A stretch of DNA of 64,000 nt from Candidatus Thorarchaeota archaeon (GTDB lineage: Archaea; Asgardarchaeota; Thorarchaeia; Thorarchaeales; Thorarchaeaceae), in assembly GCA_003345545.1 (NCBI GenBank), contig PRDH01000026.1, positions 1 through 64,000 of the forward strand, written 5' to 3'. Each line of letters starts with the position of its first letter. Positions within the stretch are counted from its first letter, which is position 1. This document shows, in pieces, positions 36,139-45,018 of this stretch. The notes beneath the pieces were generated by a model that saw only the letters and a list, made by a program, of their open reading frames with translations, was not told the origin of the DNA and searched no databases. The translations under genes and the position numbers were made by a program.

Positions 36139-37563
36139 ATGGATCTGAAATCGCAGTTTCAACAGATTGTTGGGGAACAACATGTTGCTGATGGAGCTGG
36201 GGAACGGTACGTCTATTCATTTGACATGACAGAGAATCCCTCCAAAGAACCCCTGATGGTCGTGATGCCTTCTACTGTTGAGGAAGTTCAGAATATAATC
36301 AGGCTCGCCAATGAAACCCGGACACCTCTGGTTCCCTTTGTAACAGGTCAGAACGTTGGGGGTCTGACAATACCACAGGTCGAGGGAGCTGTCATCGTAG
36401 ATCTCAAACGCATGGATAGAATCCTTGAAGTGGATGAGGAAGCGATGTACATGCTTGTTGAACCAGGCGTTACCTTTGGTGACGTCAAGAAATATCTTGA
36501 GAAACACTTTCCATCGCTGCGGTACACGTACCCACTCGCACCTCCCTTCACTTCGGTCATGGCGAATGCGCTACTCCAAGGACTCTGCGATCTCTCAACA
36601 ATGCATGGCTCGATGTCTGATTTCATCAATGGACTGGAGGCAGTCCTGCCGAATGGTGACATAGTCCGTGTTGGTTCTGGAATCATGGGAGAAGAGAATT
36701 GGTTCGGAAGATACCCTCTTCCAGATCTGGTTGGTCTCTTTTCTGGCTGGCAAGGAATGACTGGCATTGTAACAAAGATCTCGCTAAAGCTCTGGCCAAA
36801 GAAGAAGGCAATGACGCATGCAGCTCTATTCACATTTGGGGAGCAGCAGACGACTGACCTGCTCAAGAGAATTGTTCGAGAGGGTATCATTGAAGATGCT
36901 GATTGCCAGTCGCTCTCTATAGTAAAGATGCTGATGGGTGTTGCACCTCCAGTGACGCCTCACAGGGGAGAACCAGACTACGGTACCGTCCTCATTCTAT
37001 CTGCGAATTCGGAAATCGAGCTGAATGAGAAGTATAGACAACTAGAGAATCTTGTTGAGCTATCCAAGAAGGATGAGCCACGGAATCTCCTCATCGATTG
37101 GGGTACGGTCACGAAACTTATGGGTGAACAGGCGAATGCGTGGATCGATTTTCCTTCGGATGCGTTCAAAGTACTGGCTCAATATGATGGGCTCACATGG
37201 GTGGGAACCTATATTCATCCCAAATATTGGGGAGCAGCTCTGGAGGGCGGGAGGAGGATTGTTGAGAAGTATGGTTTCGAGTTGATGGCCTTTCTCAAAC
37301 CCATGCATATGCTCCATTTTGCAGAGTTCAAATTCATCATCAGATTTCCGAAGGACCCTGCGACTCTCGAACGTGTACGTCGATGCAACGAGGAACTGCT
37401 GGATCTTGCCCTAGGGCTCAAGGCAATCCCCTACAAGACTCCAGTGTGGTCCGCCAGACGACTGCAGCAGTTCGCTGATCCCGCTTTCTTCAAACTACTG
37501 AGAGACCTGAAGAAACTACTGGACCCTAACAACATCATGAATCCTGGGAGGCTTGACCTGTGA
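36139..37563 (+). CDS. FAD-linked hydroxyacid dehydrogenase (GlcD/LldD-like)
   Basis: 474 residues. PCMH-type FAD domain: PLVPFVTGQNVGGLTIP holds the pyrophosphate-binding loop, VDLKRMDRILEVDEE and MLVEPGVTFGDV follow, and the substrate domain ends with DPNNIMNPGRLDL, the conserved C-terminus of the GlcD/alkyl-DHAP-synthase family. Oxidises 2-hydroxyacids (glycolate, lactate, 2-hydroxyglutarate) or related substrates. The stop overlaps the GTG of the next gene (GTGA), an HdrD/GlcF-type Fe-S protein, which is the natural electron acceptor subunit. Confidence 0.9.
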   Translation: MDLKSQFQQIVGEQHVADGAGERYVYSFDMTENPSKEPLMVVMPSTVEEVQNIIRLANETRTPLVPFVTGQNVGGLTIPQVEGAVIVDLKRMDRILEVDEEAMYMLVEPGVTFGDVKKYLEKHFPSLRYTYPLAPPFTSVMANALLQGLCDLSTMHGSMSDFINGLEAVLPNGDIVRVGSGIMGEENWFGRYPLPDLVGLFSGWQGMTGIVTKISLKLWPKKKAMTHAALFTFGEQQTTDLLKRIVREGIIEDADCQSLSIVKMLMGVAPPVTPHRGEPDYGTVLILSANSEIELNEKYRQLENLVELSKKDEPRNLLIDWGTVTKLMGEQANAWIDFPSDAFKVLAQYDGLTWVGTYIHPKYWGAALEGGRRIVEKYGFELMAFLKPMHMLHFAEFKFIIRFPKDPATLERVRRCNEELLDLALGLKAIPYKTPVWSARRLQQFADPAFFKLLRDLKKLLDPNNIMNPGRLDL

Positions 37564-38705
37564 CCCCAGTGCCAAGCGCAATTGAGGAGTGGCTCCACAG
37601 CTGCATCCGATGTGGCAACTGTAAGTATGTCTTCAAGGAATACAGCCCTTCGTGTCCTTCAGGCGAATCCTTCAACTTCGAAACCTACTTCGCATCTGGT
37701 AGATTGTGGATAGCACATGGAATTCGGAATGGCGAGCTAGATTGGGATTCCTCGCTGATTGATCCCATCTTTGCCTGTACGACATGCGGCGCCTGTGAAG
37801 TACAATGTCTGGCACCTCACCGAGAAAACATCTTAGAGGTCATTGAGGAGCTGAGAGCGCTTGCTGTGAAGGAATTGGGTCCACTCCCTGAACACAGGAA
37901 GTTTGCCGAGCGAATCGGCGAAAACCACAATCCCTACGGGGCACCTCATCATTCACGAGAATTGGCAAAGGCTCACAATCTTCCTCTGAGTGCATCGGTA
38001 GTCTACTTCATTGGCTGCACATCCAATTATCGTGAAGAAGAAATACGTGACTCAACAATCTCTCTTCTCAAAAAGGCCGGGGTCGACTTTACCATCGTAG
38101 ACGAGTATTGCTGCGGGTCGCCCTTGCTCCGAACTGGGCAGCTCTCGTTGACCAGTGCGCTGGCTGAACACAACCAAAAAGTAATCGAAGCGACGGGTGC
38201 ACAAAGGGTTGTCACATCCTGCTCGGGATGTTATAGAACGCTCGCCCGGGACTATTCCAGGATGGGCATCAAATTGAATGCGGAGATCATGCACATCTCG
38301 CAGTATATTCGGGAACTTCTTCGGAGTGGTCGATTGGCAGCTCATTCCATCCCTCACCGCATACAAGTGACATATCATGATCCGTGTCACCTTGGAAGGC
38401 ATATGAATGAATATGATGCTCCCAGAGATGTCTTACAACAACTCCCTATTACATTCACGGAAATCAGTACCGAAGATGGAATTCGCGAGAATGCTTGGTG
38501 TTGCGGGGCTGGAGGTGGCTGCAAGTCTGCCTATCCTGATTGGAGTCGCGAAACCGCAAGAATACGCCTCAATCATGCACAGCGCACTGGAGCTGGAGTT
38601 CTGGTTTCATCATGTCCATTTTGCAAACGAGTGCTTAGTGATGCCCAAGAGAATGATTCTGTGGAGATATTGGACCTCAGCGAACTAGTCGACCGACTGA
38701 CCTGA
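37560..38705 (+). CDS. Fe-S / CCG-domain electron-transfer protein (GlcF/HdrD-like)
   Basis: 381 residues. Two N-terminal Fe-S regions (CIRCGNCKYV with a later Cys-Pro, and CTTCGACEVQC) precede two CCG domains: FIGCTSNYREEEI with YCCGSPLLRTG and SCSGCYRT, then YHDPCHLGRHM with WCCGAGGGCK and SSCPFCKR. In heterodisulfide reductases these CCG motifs hold an unusual cluster. It starts with GTG inside the stop of the FAD subunit. Together they form a membrane-free dehydrogenase that may pass electrons to a disulfide or quinone-like acceptor; no HdrA is visible. Confidence 0.88.
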   Translation: MTPVPSAIEEWLHSCIRCGNCKYVFKEYSPSCPSGESFNFETYFASGRLWIAHGIRNGELDWDSSLIDPIFACTTCGACEVQCLAPHRENILEVIEELRALAVKELGPLPEHRKFAERIGENHNPYGAPHHSRELAKAHNLPLSASVVYFIGCTSNYREEEIRDSTISLLKKAGVDFTIVDEYCCGSPLLRTGQLSLTSALAEHNQKVIEATGAQRVVTSCSGCYRTLARDYSRMGIKLNAEIMHISQYIRELLRSGRLAAHSIPHRIQVTYHDPCHLGRHMNEYDAPRDVLQQLPITFTEISTEDGIRENAWCCGAGGGCKSAYPDWSRETARIRLNHAQRTGAGVLVSSCPFCKRVLSDAQENDSVEILDLSELVDRLT

Positions 38706-39029
38706 ATAGCGCGGGAAGCAAGAGCTGCTGACCTTTTCTCTCTAGACTCTAGGACCCCTGAGGTGTTCATAAACATGGATCAATATCAATGAGATGAAAC
38801 TGACCAGGACTAGGGATATATGATCGCAACCATGGGGTATACTTGGAGTGCTATGTACGTATGTGCTCTCTACGTATGAAAGCCTTGAGGAATGAAACAG
38901 AAAGCGACTCATCCCTCGTAGAGGTATGATTAGAGTGAGCAGAAAATGAAACCTAGGTCTTCCAAAGGAGAATAAAAGCAGAGAAAAACTCCGCAAGATT
39001 CGCAGGAGTGCGTTTGTTCCTTTTTTCGT
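38706..39029. other. Non-coding gap between convergent operons
   Basis: 324 bases. The tracked minus ORF of 84 residues here is low-complexity with no SD and no family pattern, so I do not call it. A T6 run at 39021-39026 lies four bases from the end of the permease gene and could help end the plus-strand operon. No strong hairpin or repeat was seen. Confidence 0.5.
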
Positions 39030-39794
39030 CTAAGTCCCAGGGATTTTCGCACGCTCATAGATATAGTTCACAATCCAGGAAATAGCGGTAATCAAGACAA
39101 GGAAAATAATGGCAATAACAGCATAGACTTGTAGAGCTTCGTACGTGCGCGCTACTATCATTTTCGCAGCGCCAAAGATATCAGCTACTCCAACAAAATA
39201 CGCAACAGTAGTGTATTTCGGAAGATAGACTGCTTCATTTGACCAGGCAGGTATTGCTCGCCTAAGGCTTTGCGGGAGCACAATATATCTGATTTCTTGA
39301 CGTCTTGTCATTCCTATTGACTGAGCTGCTAGCGTTTGTCCTGCCGAAATGGATGCCATCGAACCGCGGAAGAATTCTGCTTGGTATGCTCCGCTGTTTA
39401 AGCCTAATGTAATCGCACATAGAAGAATTGTGGTGTTAAGAATCGTCCGTGGAACCCCCACAATGTCTGGAAAGATAACTCGCCACGAGGTGTCAAACGG
39501 AGCCATGCCTTGTGCCACTAGCCACGCATTCAACACAGCGGGTAGGATTGTGACTGCCAGAATCTGCGCCAGTAGAGGTGTACCTCTCATAAACTCAATA
39601 TAAGCAGTGGAGATTCTGGATGTGATTGGACCTCCATAATGTCGACCAACAGCTAAAAGAATTCCAAGGCCGAGTCCGAGGAACAGAGCGAAGAGATACA
39701 ATCCCATCGTCATAAAGAATCCGCTAACCAGATCAGGATAGTACTCTTCAATCCAAAGAATCCCGAAGAGTCCAGTTGGTGATACAGCTGTCAG
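39030..39794 (-). CDS. Amino-acid-type ABC transporter permease 2
   Basis: Polar-amino-acid permease. The EAA-type loop reads GMTRRQEIRYIVLPQSLRRAIP, and GLNSGAYQAEFFRGSM precedes it. The tracked ATG at 39713 starts in the middle of helix 1. The frame is open upstream and encodes the expected WIEEYYPDLVSGFF segment, but without ATG, GTG or TTG. A GGAGG lies seven bases before an in-frame CTG at 39794, which I take as the start (255 aa). Last gene of the operon, 14 bases after the ATPase stop. Confidence 0.85.
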   Translation of the reverse strand: MTAVSPTGLFGILWIEEYYPDLVSGFFMTMGLYLFALFLGLGLGILLAVGRHYGGPITSRISTAYIEFMRGTPLLAQILAVTILPAVLNAWLVAQGMAPFDTSWRVIFPDIVGVPRTILNTTILLCAITLGLNSGAYQAEFFRGSMASISAGQTLAAQSIGMTRRQEIRYIVLPQSLRRAIPAWSNEAVYLPKYTTVAYFVGVADIFGAAKMIVARTYEALQVYAVIAIIFLVLITAISWIVNYIYERAKIPGT

Positions 39795-39808
39795 TAGAAT
39801 ACCTCCGA

Positions 39809-40579
39809 CTACACTAATTGTTGATCAGATTCTGCTTTTCCATATAAGACCTCCAATTTATGGAGGAAATCGATTGCTCGCTTGGATTGAGGATTCTCAA
39901 AGAAATGCTCAGGAGTTCCTGTTTCTACTATCACGCCTTGATCCATGAAAATCATCTCACTAGAAACAGCGCGAGCGAATCCCATTTCATGTGTTACAAC
40001 AATCATTGTCGTTCCTTCTTTCGCTATGTCAAGCATGACTTGGAGAACCTCTCCTATCAATTCGGGATCAAGTGCACTGGTAGGCTCGTCAAATAGAATA
40101 ACATCGGGTTCCATTGCTATAGACCGCGCAATTCCAACACGTTGTTGTTGACCTCCGCTTAGCTGTGCAGGATAATGATGACTCCACTCAGCCATTCGAA
40201 CTTTCTCAAGTGCCTTGTATGCAATGTTTTGTGCTTCCTCCTTTGTCTTACCAAGCACGAGACGAAGCCCAATACTGACGTTGTCTATTGCTCTGAGATG
40301 TGCAAAGAGATTGAAGTTCTGGAAAACAAAACCAATACGTGTTCGCAATCGGCTTAGTTCTGCTTTGTGTTCCATTAGGCTTTCGCCGCAAAGAAGTACC
40401 TCACCTTTGTCAGGAGGCGTTAGCATGTTTATTACTCTGAGCAAAGTGCTTTTTCCTGATCCACTTGGTCCAAAAACAACTTTTACTTCTCCCTCATTCA
40501 CATCGAAAGATATTCCTTTTAGCACCTGTAGTTTATCGTATGCTTTCCATACATCTCTTACCTCAATGACTTTCGTTAT
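39809..40579 (-). CDS. Amino-acid-type ABC transporter ATPase (GlnQ-like)
   Basis: Walker [10 protein letters not shown]-loop FVFQNFNLF, signature LSGGQQQR, Walker [13 protein letters not shown] and switch His in VTHEMGF are intact. The tracked GTG at 40525 would remove the first strand; the upstream open frame encodes [15 protein letters not shown], exactly the usual start. The best candidate is an ATA at 40579 overlapping the upstream permease stop (ATAA) with GGAGG nine bases before it. ATT at 40567 is an alternative. 256 aa with the ATA start. Supplies ATP hydrolysis for uptake. Confidence 0.9.
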   Translation of the reverse strand: MTKVIEVRDVWKAYDKLQVLKGISFDVNEGEVKVVFGPSGSGKSTLLRVINMLTPPDKGEVLLCGESLMEHKAELSRLRTRIGFVFQNFNLFAHLRAIDNVSIGLRLVLGKTKEEAQNIAYKALEKVRMAEWSHHYPAQLSGGQQQRVGIARSIAMEPDVILFDEPTSALDPELIGEVLQVMLDIAKEGTTMIVVTHEMGFARAVSSEMIFMDQGVIVETGTPEHFFENPQSKRAIDFLHKLEVLYGKAESDQQLV

Positions 40580-41271
40580 TGTTTTCCACCTCCAAGTCCG
40601 AGTTGTCTAAGTTTCGCGGTCATACTCTCTCCTACATACTTTGTAATGGGATAAGTAAAGATAAAATAGATGATTGAAATTACCAGAATAATCCCCAAGA
40701 ATAGGGCGGGATAGGTGTTTGTAAACGCCTGAGCTTGATATAACATCTCAGTCACGCCAATTGCACTTGCCAAGGATGAATCCTTGATAACTACCGCATA
40801 TTCATTTGTCCACCCTGGTAAAGAGAGTCGAAATGCCTGAGGTAGGATAATATGTCGAGTAGCCTGCATTTCAGTCATTCCTATCGACCGAGCAGCCATC
40901 ATCTGACCAACGTCCACAGACAATATCGATCCTCGAAATAACTCCGATTGATATGCTGCACTTCTTAATGCGAGTGCAAACACAGCCGCTACGAATAATG
41001 CAGCGATAACGGAACCAGCCCACATGAACCAACCCAGCAATGCAGCTCCAAAAATAAAGAGAAGAACAAGTAATGGAATTCCTCTGAATATCTTTTCATA
41101 TCCCTTGGCAATCAATTGTAATTCAAATGGTCCGTAAACGCGCATTAGGGCAAGTGCAGTCCCTACAACAAAACCAAATGCTAAAGAAATAAGGGTGAGA
41201 GCAAGAGTTGTTGAGAGTCCTCTTATAGTAATCAAATAGAGAATGTCTAGAAGTCCCTCAACCTCTTGCAC
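40576..41271 (-). CDS. Amino-acid-type ABC transporter permease 1
   Basis: 231 residues from a GTG start, seven bases after the binding-protein stop. HisM/GlnP family: [17 protein letters not shown] helix, [30 protein letters not shown], and the ATPase-coupling loop [19 protein letters not shown]. The pair of permeases should form a heterodimer with the ATPase. Its stop overlaps the presumed ATA start of the ATPase gene. The segment reads more A+T-rich than flanking genes, so the operon may have been acquired. Confidence 0.92.
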   Translation of the reverse strand: MQEVEGLLDILYLITIRGLSTTLALTLISLAFGFVVGTALALMRVYGPFELQLIAKGYEKIFRGIPLLVLLFIFGAALLGWFMWAGSVIAALFVAAVFALALRSAAYQSELFRGSILSVDVGQMMAARSIGMTEMQATRHIILPQAFRLSLPGWTNEYAVVIKDSSLASAIGVTEMLYQAQAFTNTYPALFLGIILVISIIYFIFTYPITKYVGESMTAKLRQLGLGGGKQ

Positions 41272-41277
41272 TCATTA

Positions 41278-42072
41278 TCACCCAAACCACTTTGCAATTA
41301 GTGCGTCTACCGTTCCATCTGCAAATCCTTCAGCGATGGCACTGTTTATTGCCGCAGAGAGTCTATCGCTACCATATCTGATGTAGAATGCTGTTGGTGG
41401 TGCAGTCACTGTGAAGATTATTTTGACACTATAGACTGTGCTGTAGAGACCGACAATTGGTTCATCGACGTATATAGCGTCAAGAGTACCTGTATCTAGT
41501 GCTTGAAACATTGTTTCAACAACAGGATATCTGGTTAGTGTGGCTTCCATGTTAGTGATATCTGATAGTTCTTCATCTTCAACTGTTCCAGTTTGAACTC
41601 CAACGTCCAATCCAACAAGATCTGCTAGCTCATCAATTACAAGAGTCGAATTGGCTTTGGTAACGACGACCTCGTTCGTTCTAATGTACCAGGTCAATGG
41701 CTGAAGAACTGCACATCGTGCAGCAGTAATGAATGTGGCTGAAGCAATCATATCGATTGTTCCGGCTTGACATGCACCGATTAAATTGTCAAAGTCCATA
41801 TCAATCCATTGAGTGGTTACATTAAGATAATCGGCAACCAATTCTGCAAGATCAATATCAAACCCTTCTATTTGGTTAGAGGTTGTATTGAATATTTCGA
41901 ATGGCGGCCAATTTGTGTTAGTTCCCACAATGATTGAACCTCGCGCCTTGATCACATCGTAATCATCAGATGCAACCAACGACGGTGTAAAGTATCCAAT
42001 CCCAAAGCCGATAATTATGCCAACTATCAGCATTGCTGCTATTATTACGGTTTTTCCACCTGATTCTGCCAG
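41278..42072 (-). CDS. Amino-acid-type ABC transporter substrate-binding protein
   Basis: Family-3 periplasmic-type binding protein: VGTNTNWPPFEIFN, EGFDIDLAELVADYL, DFDNLIGACQAGTIDMIAS and a second lobe ending VDALIAKWFG. The membrane anchor IIAAMLIVGIIIGFGIGYF is at the N-terminus. The tracked ATG at 42033 lies inside this anchor and removes its positive charge. An in-frame CTG at 42072 has GGAGG eight bases upstream and restores an AESGGKT head, so I use it (264 aa). It binds a polar amino acid outside the cell; the ligand is unknown. Confidence 0.88.
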   Translation of the reverse strand: MAESGGKTVIIAAMLIVGIIIGFGIGYFTPSLVASDDYDVIKARGSIIVGTNTNWPPFEIFNTTSNQIEGFDIDLAELVADYLNVTTQWIDMDFDNLIGACQAGTIDMIASATFITAARCAVLQPLTWYIRTNEVVVTKANSTLVIDELADLVGLDVGVQTGTVEDEELSDITNMEATLTRYPVVETMFQALDTGTLDAIYVDEPIVGLYSTVYSVKIIFTVTAPPTAFYIRYGSDRLSAAINSAIAEGFADGTVDALIAKWFG

Positions 42073-42093
42073 TTTCTTTACCTCCGTTGATGT

Positions 42094-42115
42094 GAATCCT
42101 AAGATTCAAGGATTC
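42094..42115 (-). promoter_or_regulatory. Inverted repeat before the ABC operon (candidate operator)
   Basis: GAATCC (42094-42099) and GGATTC (42110-42115) flank a central AGATTC half-site, giving three related GATTC elements in 22 bases just upstream of the SD of the binding-protein gene. A second pair, CTGAAA (42131-42136) and TTTCAG (42153-42158), lies further upstream. Likely regulator site (inference). Confidence 0.4.
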
Positions 42116-42253
42116 CGTACGTTAAACTCACTGAAATAGATTCGCTTTTTTGTTTCAGCGGTATCAAACTGAATGTCAGGGCTGGTGACGACAAGGTCCT
42201 ATTACTCTGTATCATAGAGCCGGATGCCCAACAACGTGCTGTAAGAATGTACG

Positions 42254-42475
42254 CTACTTAATTGTAATGGCATCTAGAGGGCAGATGTCTACACATTGAT
42301 TGCACCTCGTGCAGAGGTCCGTGAATGCCACATCTACTCTCCAGTCAGTGGGGTCATTGTTGATGTAGTCTGGAGAGTACAGGATGAAGATGGCTGGAGG
42401 ACAGATTTGAAGGCACTTCTTGCATATTCGGGGGTCCTTGCATTTATCGTAGTCGACTACAATCTTGGTCTTCAT
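42254..42475 (-). CDS. Small two-cluster ferredoxin
   Basis: 73 residues. The second cluster motif, CTRCNQCVDICP, is canonical; the first, CKDPRICKKCLQICP, has a longer gap (C-x5-C) before the usual x2, x3 spacing. Its ATG follows the stop of the 287-residue Fe-S protein without a gap (TAG-ATG), so the two are translated together and probably form one electron-transfer unit near the flavoprotein gene. Partner oxidoreductase not evident. Confidence 0.85.
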   Translation of the reverse strand: MKTKIVVDYDKCKDPRICKKCLQICPPAIFILYSPDYINNDPTDWRVDVAFTDLCTRCNQCVDICPLDAITIK

Positions 42476-43339
42476 CTACCACACATCCTTTAGGACAGGA
42501 TTCTCATTTCTGTCCACCATCTGAATGGCGTTCTCAGGACACGCAGTAGCGCAGAGACTGCATCCGAAGCATCGCTTGGCATCGATATATGGCGCATTCA
42601 TCAGACTGTCAAATGTTAGAGCACCAAACTGACATCGAGAATTGCAGACTGCGCATCCGTTGCATTTCTCAAAATAGACTTGGGCGACATATTCGCCCTT
42701 GTACAAAAACTTGAGGCCGTATTCCATTCTGATTCTAGCTGCAGCGCACTCCGGTCTTTCGCAGCTGCAGAGAGCCGCAATATAGGGAATAGGTCCAAAC
42801 CAGACTGTGTTTACACGACCAGATTCGTTCATGGTTTCAACGAAGTCTTGAGCCTCATCCACATGAAGCCACTCCGCACCCCGTTCTGGAATGAATCTTG
42901 GCAGCTTCGGAATCATCTCGGCAAGAGCTCCAAATGTGAGACAGCATGGATCTTGGATTCCACGGCTCATCTGTCGACATGCGCAATTGACCTTCAAGAC
43001 TGGACTGGCGATTTCAAGTATCTTCTTGGCATCTTCAAGAGTCACCACTTGACCGGGATGCCCTTCGCCACGACGAGGGTTGCGTTTTCCCTTCTCCTTG
43101 CGGAACCATGAATTCACGTAGCCTTTCAATGCTCTGCCAACAATGGGTGTGCTGAACTTGTAGCCCGGCCCTTTCATTGAGATCCCATAGATCTTCTGGA
43201 GATAGATCTTCTCGAATTGTTTCCAGAGCTCGAAAATGTATTCGTGAGCATTTGTTTCCAGTGCTGTCTGCTCCAGGTAATTCTTGGAGTTAAGATACCA
43301 TCTCTTTCCAGCCCCGTGTTTGAAACACCACTCGCACAT
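42476..43339 (-). CDS. Multi-cysteine Fe-S protein with C-terminal dicluster ferredoxin domain
   Basis: 287 residues. C-terminal ferredoxin domain: CNGCAVCNSRC and CFGCSLCATACP. The N-terminal ~220 residues contain further cysteines (MCEWC, CACRQM, DPCC, CSCERPEC) that may bind another cluster, plus helices with basic patches (RKEKGKRNPRRGEG). I do not know a functional name; archaeal proteins of this layout are usually labelled 4Fe-4S binding protein. Operon partner of the ferredoxin; the flavoprotein gene lies upstream by 170 bases on the same strand. Confidence 0.75.
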   Translation of the reverse strand: MCEWCFKHGAGKRWYLNSKNYLEQTALETNAHEYIFELWKQFEKIYLQKIYGISMKGPGYKFSTPIVGRALKGYVNSWFRKEKGKRNPRRGEGHPGQVVTLEDAKKILEIASPVLKVNCACRQMSRGIQDPCCLTFGALAEMIPKLPRFIPERGAEWLHVDEAQDFVETMNESGRVNTVWFGPIPYIAALCSCERPECAAARIRMEYGLKFLYKGEYVAQVYFEKCNGCAVCNSRCQFGALTFDSLMNAPYIDAKRCFGCSLCATACPENAIQMVDRNENPVLKDVW

Positions 43340-43509
43340 CTTCTAATGCCACCAGAGTAGATACTGTTTTGTTCTTGCTAAGCAAACGGGCTATATTGTC
43401 TTTCGACTTTGAACTAGAGCGCGAATAATGCGGGGTATGCTTCAGGAGTTTGAGTCTCTTCAGAGGTTGACCTTAGCCTATGATAGAAGAACCCGCCATA
43501 GCAATGAAA

Positions 43510-44931
43510 CTAGTGATGATGATGTTCATGTACATGGTCCAGCGGTGCCAATCTTCCGAAGGTTCTCTGAACGACCTCACTGAGTGATGGGTGTATATGC
43601 ATTGCCTGAAGCATTGGATAGAAGCTGCCATCTTGAGTGTACATAAGGTTCGCAATCTCTTGGATCAGGACTGGCGCGTCAGGCCCGACGATGCTTGCTC
43701 CAAGGATTTTCTTATTCTCAGCATCCACAATGACCCTGACGAGACTTGGCGGATTTCCCATGGCGAATCCCTTTGCTGCTGTAGAGTAGTCCCCCTGTCC
43801 AACTAATAATTGATGTCCCGACTCCTTGGCCTCTTTTAGTGTCATGCCCACGGTCGCAATTGGAGGATATGAGAACACAGCTCTCGGGACGGCATGATAG
43901 TCCATTGTAAGAAGTTCTGCGTCTTTGCTGTTGCTCATGACTTCTGACAGATTGGACCATACAATGTCTGACTCAGTGTTCGCAACATGCCGGAACTGAT
44001 AGCGTCCTATGGCATCCCCAAATGCCCAGATACCCTTCTTACTTGTTCTGAAGTAGTCATCAACAATGACCCACCCCTGCTCGTCTACCTTCACTCCTGT
44101 CTTCTCAGGCTTGAAAAGGTCTGCATTGGAGTGTCTGCCTGTGGCAATTAGGAGCGCTTCTCCTCTAGACTCCTTGACCTCGCCGGTATCACGATCGCGT
44201 GCCCAGACTATCTTTTGTTGTCCATCTTGCTTGACTTCTATGACCTCGTGATTCACAAGGATGTTCATCCTCTTTGAGAGCTCTTCCCGTAAGACCTCAG
44301 AAACATCACTGTCTTCATTCTTGACCAAGTAGGGATTTCTGCCTATGATGGTGACAGCTACTCCAACGGCTGAAAAGAAGTGCCCGAATTCAGTGGCTAT
44401 GTACCCTCCACCGACGATAATCATGGACTCTGGCTTTTCCATGAGATGAAGTGCATCATCTTCCACGAGGTACTGCAGCTCATTAAGACCTTTGATTCTG
44501 GGAATGTTCGGTCTCGCGCCAGCAGCAATCACAATTGTGGGGGACCTTATTTTTCGACCATTGATTTCCATGGTGTAGTCACCTACGAATTGTCCTGTGC
44601 CTTTGTACCAATCGATTCCCTCAGCTTCATCAACAGACTGTCCCTGTTGACGGCTTGAATTGTCGACCTCTTCTCTCATTCGCTTCATGATCCAAGGATA
44701 GTCGATGCTCTCAACCTGAAGCTTGACGCCAAGTGACTCAAGATGTTTCGCCTCCGTAATGACGTCAGCAACATACGTGAGGATCTTCGTAGGTATGCAC
44801 CCTCGATTAAGACAGGTTCCGCCCATCGGCCCATTCTCAACGACTGCAACTCGCATGCCTTTTTCATAGGCTGCAGAGGCGACGTTCATTCCAGCTCCTG
44901 AGCCAATGACAATCAGGTCATATTTCTCCAT
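43510..44931 (-). CDS. Dihydrolipoamide dehydrogenase-like flavoprotein with His-rich tail
   Basis: 473 residues, class I pyridine-nucleotide-disulfide oxidoreductase. FAD site VIGSGAGMNVAS, redox disulfide GGTCLNRGCIPTK, NAD site IVGGGYIATEFG, IWAFGDA, and the C-terminal catalytic HIHPSLSE pair. No E2 or E1 genes of a 2-oxoacid dehydrogenase are nearby, so the electron partner is open (mercuric- or CoA-disulfide-reductase-like roles are less likely, as those motifs are absent). The protein ends DHVHEHHHH, a natural metal-binding-looking tail. No SD: TATA element 26 bases upstream suggests a leaderless transcript. Confidence 0.85.
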   Translation of the reverse strand: MEKYDLIVIGSGAGMNVASAAYEKGMRVAVVENGPMGGTCLNRGCIPTKILTYVADVITEAKHLESLGVKLQVESIDYPWIMKRMREEVDNSSRQQGQSVDEAEGIDWYKGTGQFVGDYTMEINGRKIRSPTIVIAAGARPNIPRIKGLNELQYLVEDDALHLMEKPESMIIVGGGYIATEFGHFFSAVGVAVTIIGRNPYLVKNEDSDVSEVLREELSKRMNILVNHEVIEVKQDGQQKIVWARDRDTGEVKESRGEALLIATGRHSNADLFKPEKTGVKVDEQGWVIVDDYFRTSKKGIWAFGDAIGRYQFRHVANTESDIVWSNLSEVMSNSKDAELLTMDYHAVPRAVFSYPPIATVGMTLKEAKESGHQLLVGQGDYSTAAKGFAMGNPPSLVRVIVDAENKKILGASIVGPDAPVLIQEIANLMYTQDGSFYPMLQAMHIHPSLSEVVQRTFGRLAPLDHVHEHHHH

Positions 44932-44951
44932 GTTATTAACAATAGTGAATT

Positions 44952-44962
44952 ACTTAATAAAG
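44952..44962 (-). promoter_or_regulatory. TATA box for the flavoprotein gene (leaderless)
   Basis: CTTTATTAAGT (minus strand) is centred about 26 bases before the ATG at 44931, the distance expected between a TATA box and the transcription start. The message would begin at or beside the ATG. Confidence 0.55.
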
Positions 44963-45018
44963 ATAGTGTTGGAGTTTAACGTGCTGCGTATCCTGGATAG
45001 CTTTTCAGAAGCCATTGG

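Noticed and set aside
38742-38996. 84-residue minus-strand ORF in the gap
   Set aside because: No SD, no family pattern, low-complexity composition.
43513-43524. HHHH at the flavoprotein end as a cloning tag or vector remnant
   Set aside because: The flanking sequence is normal genomic DNA and the tail is mixed (HVHEHHHH), so it is treated as native.
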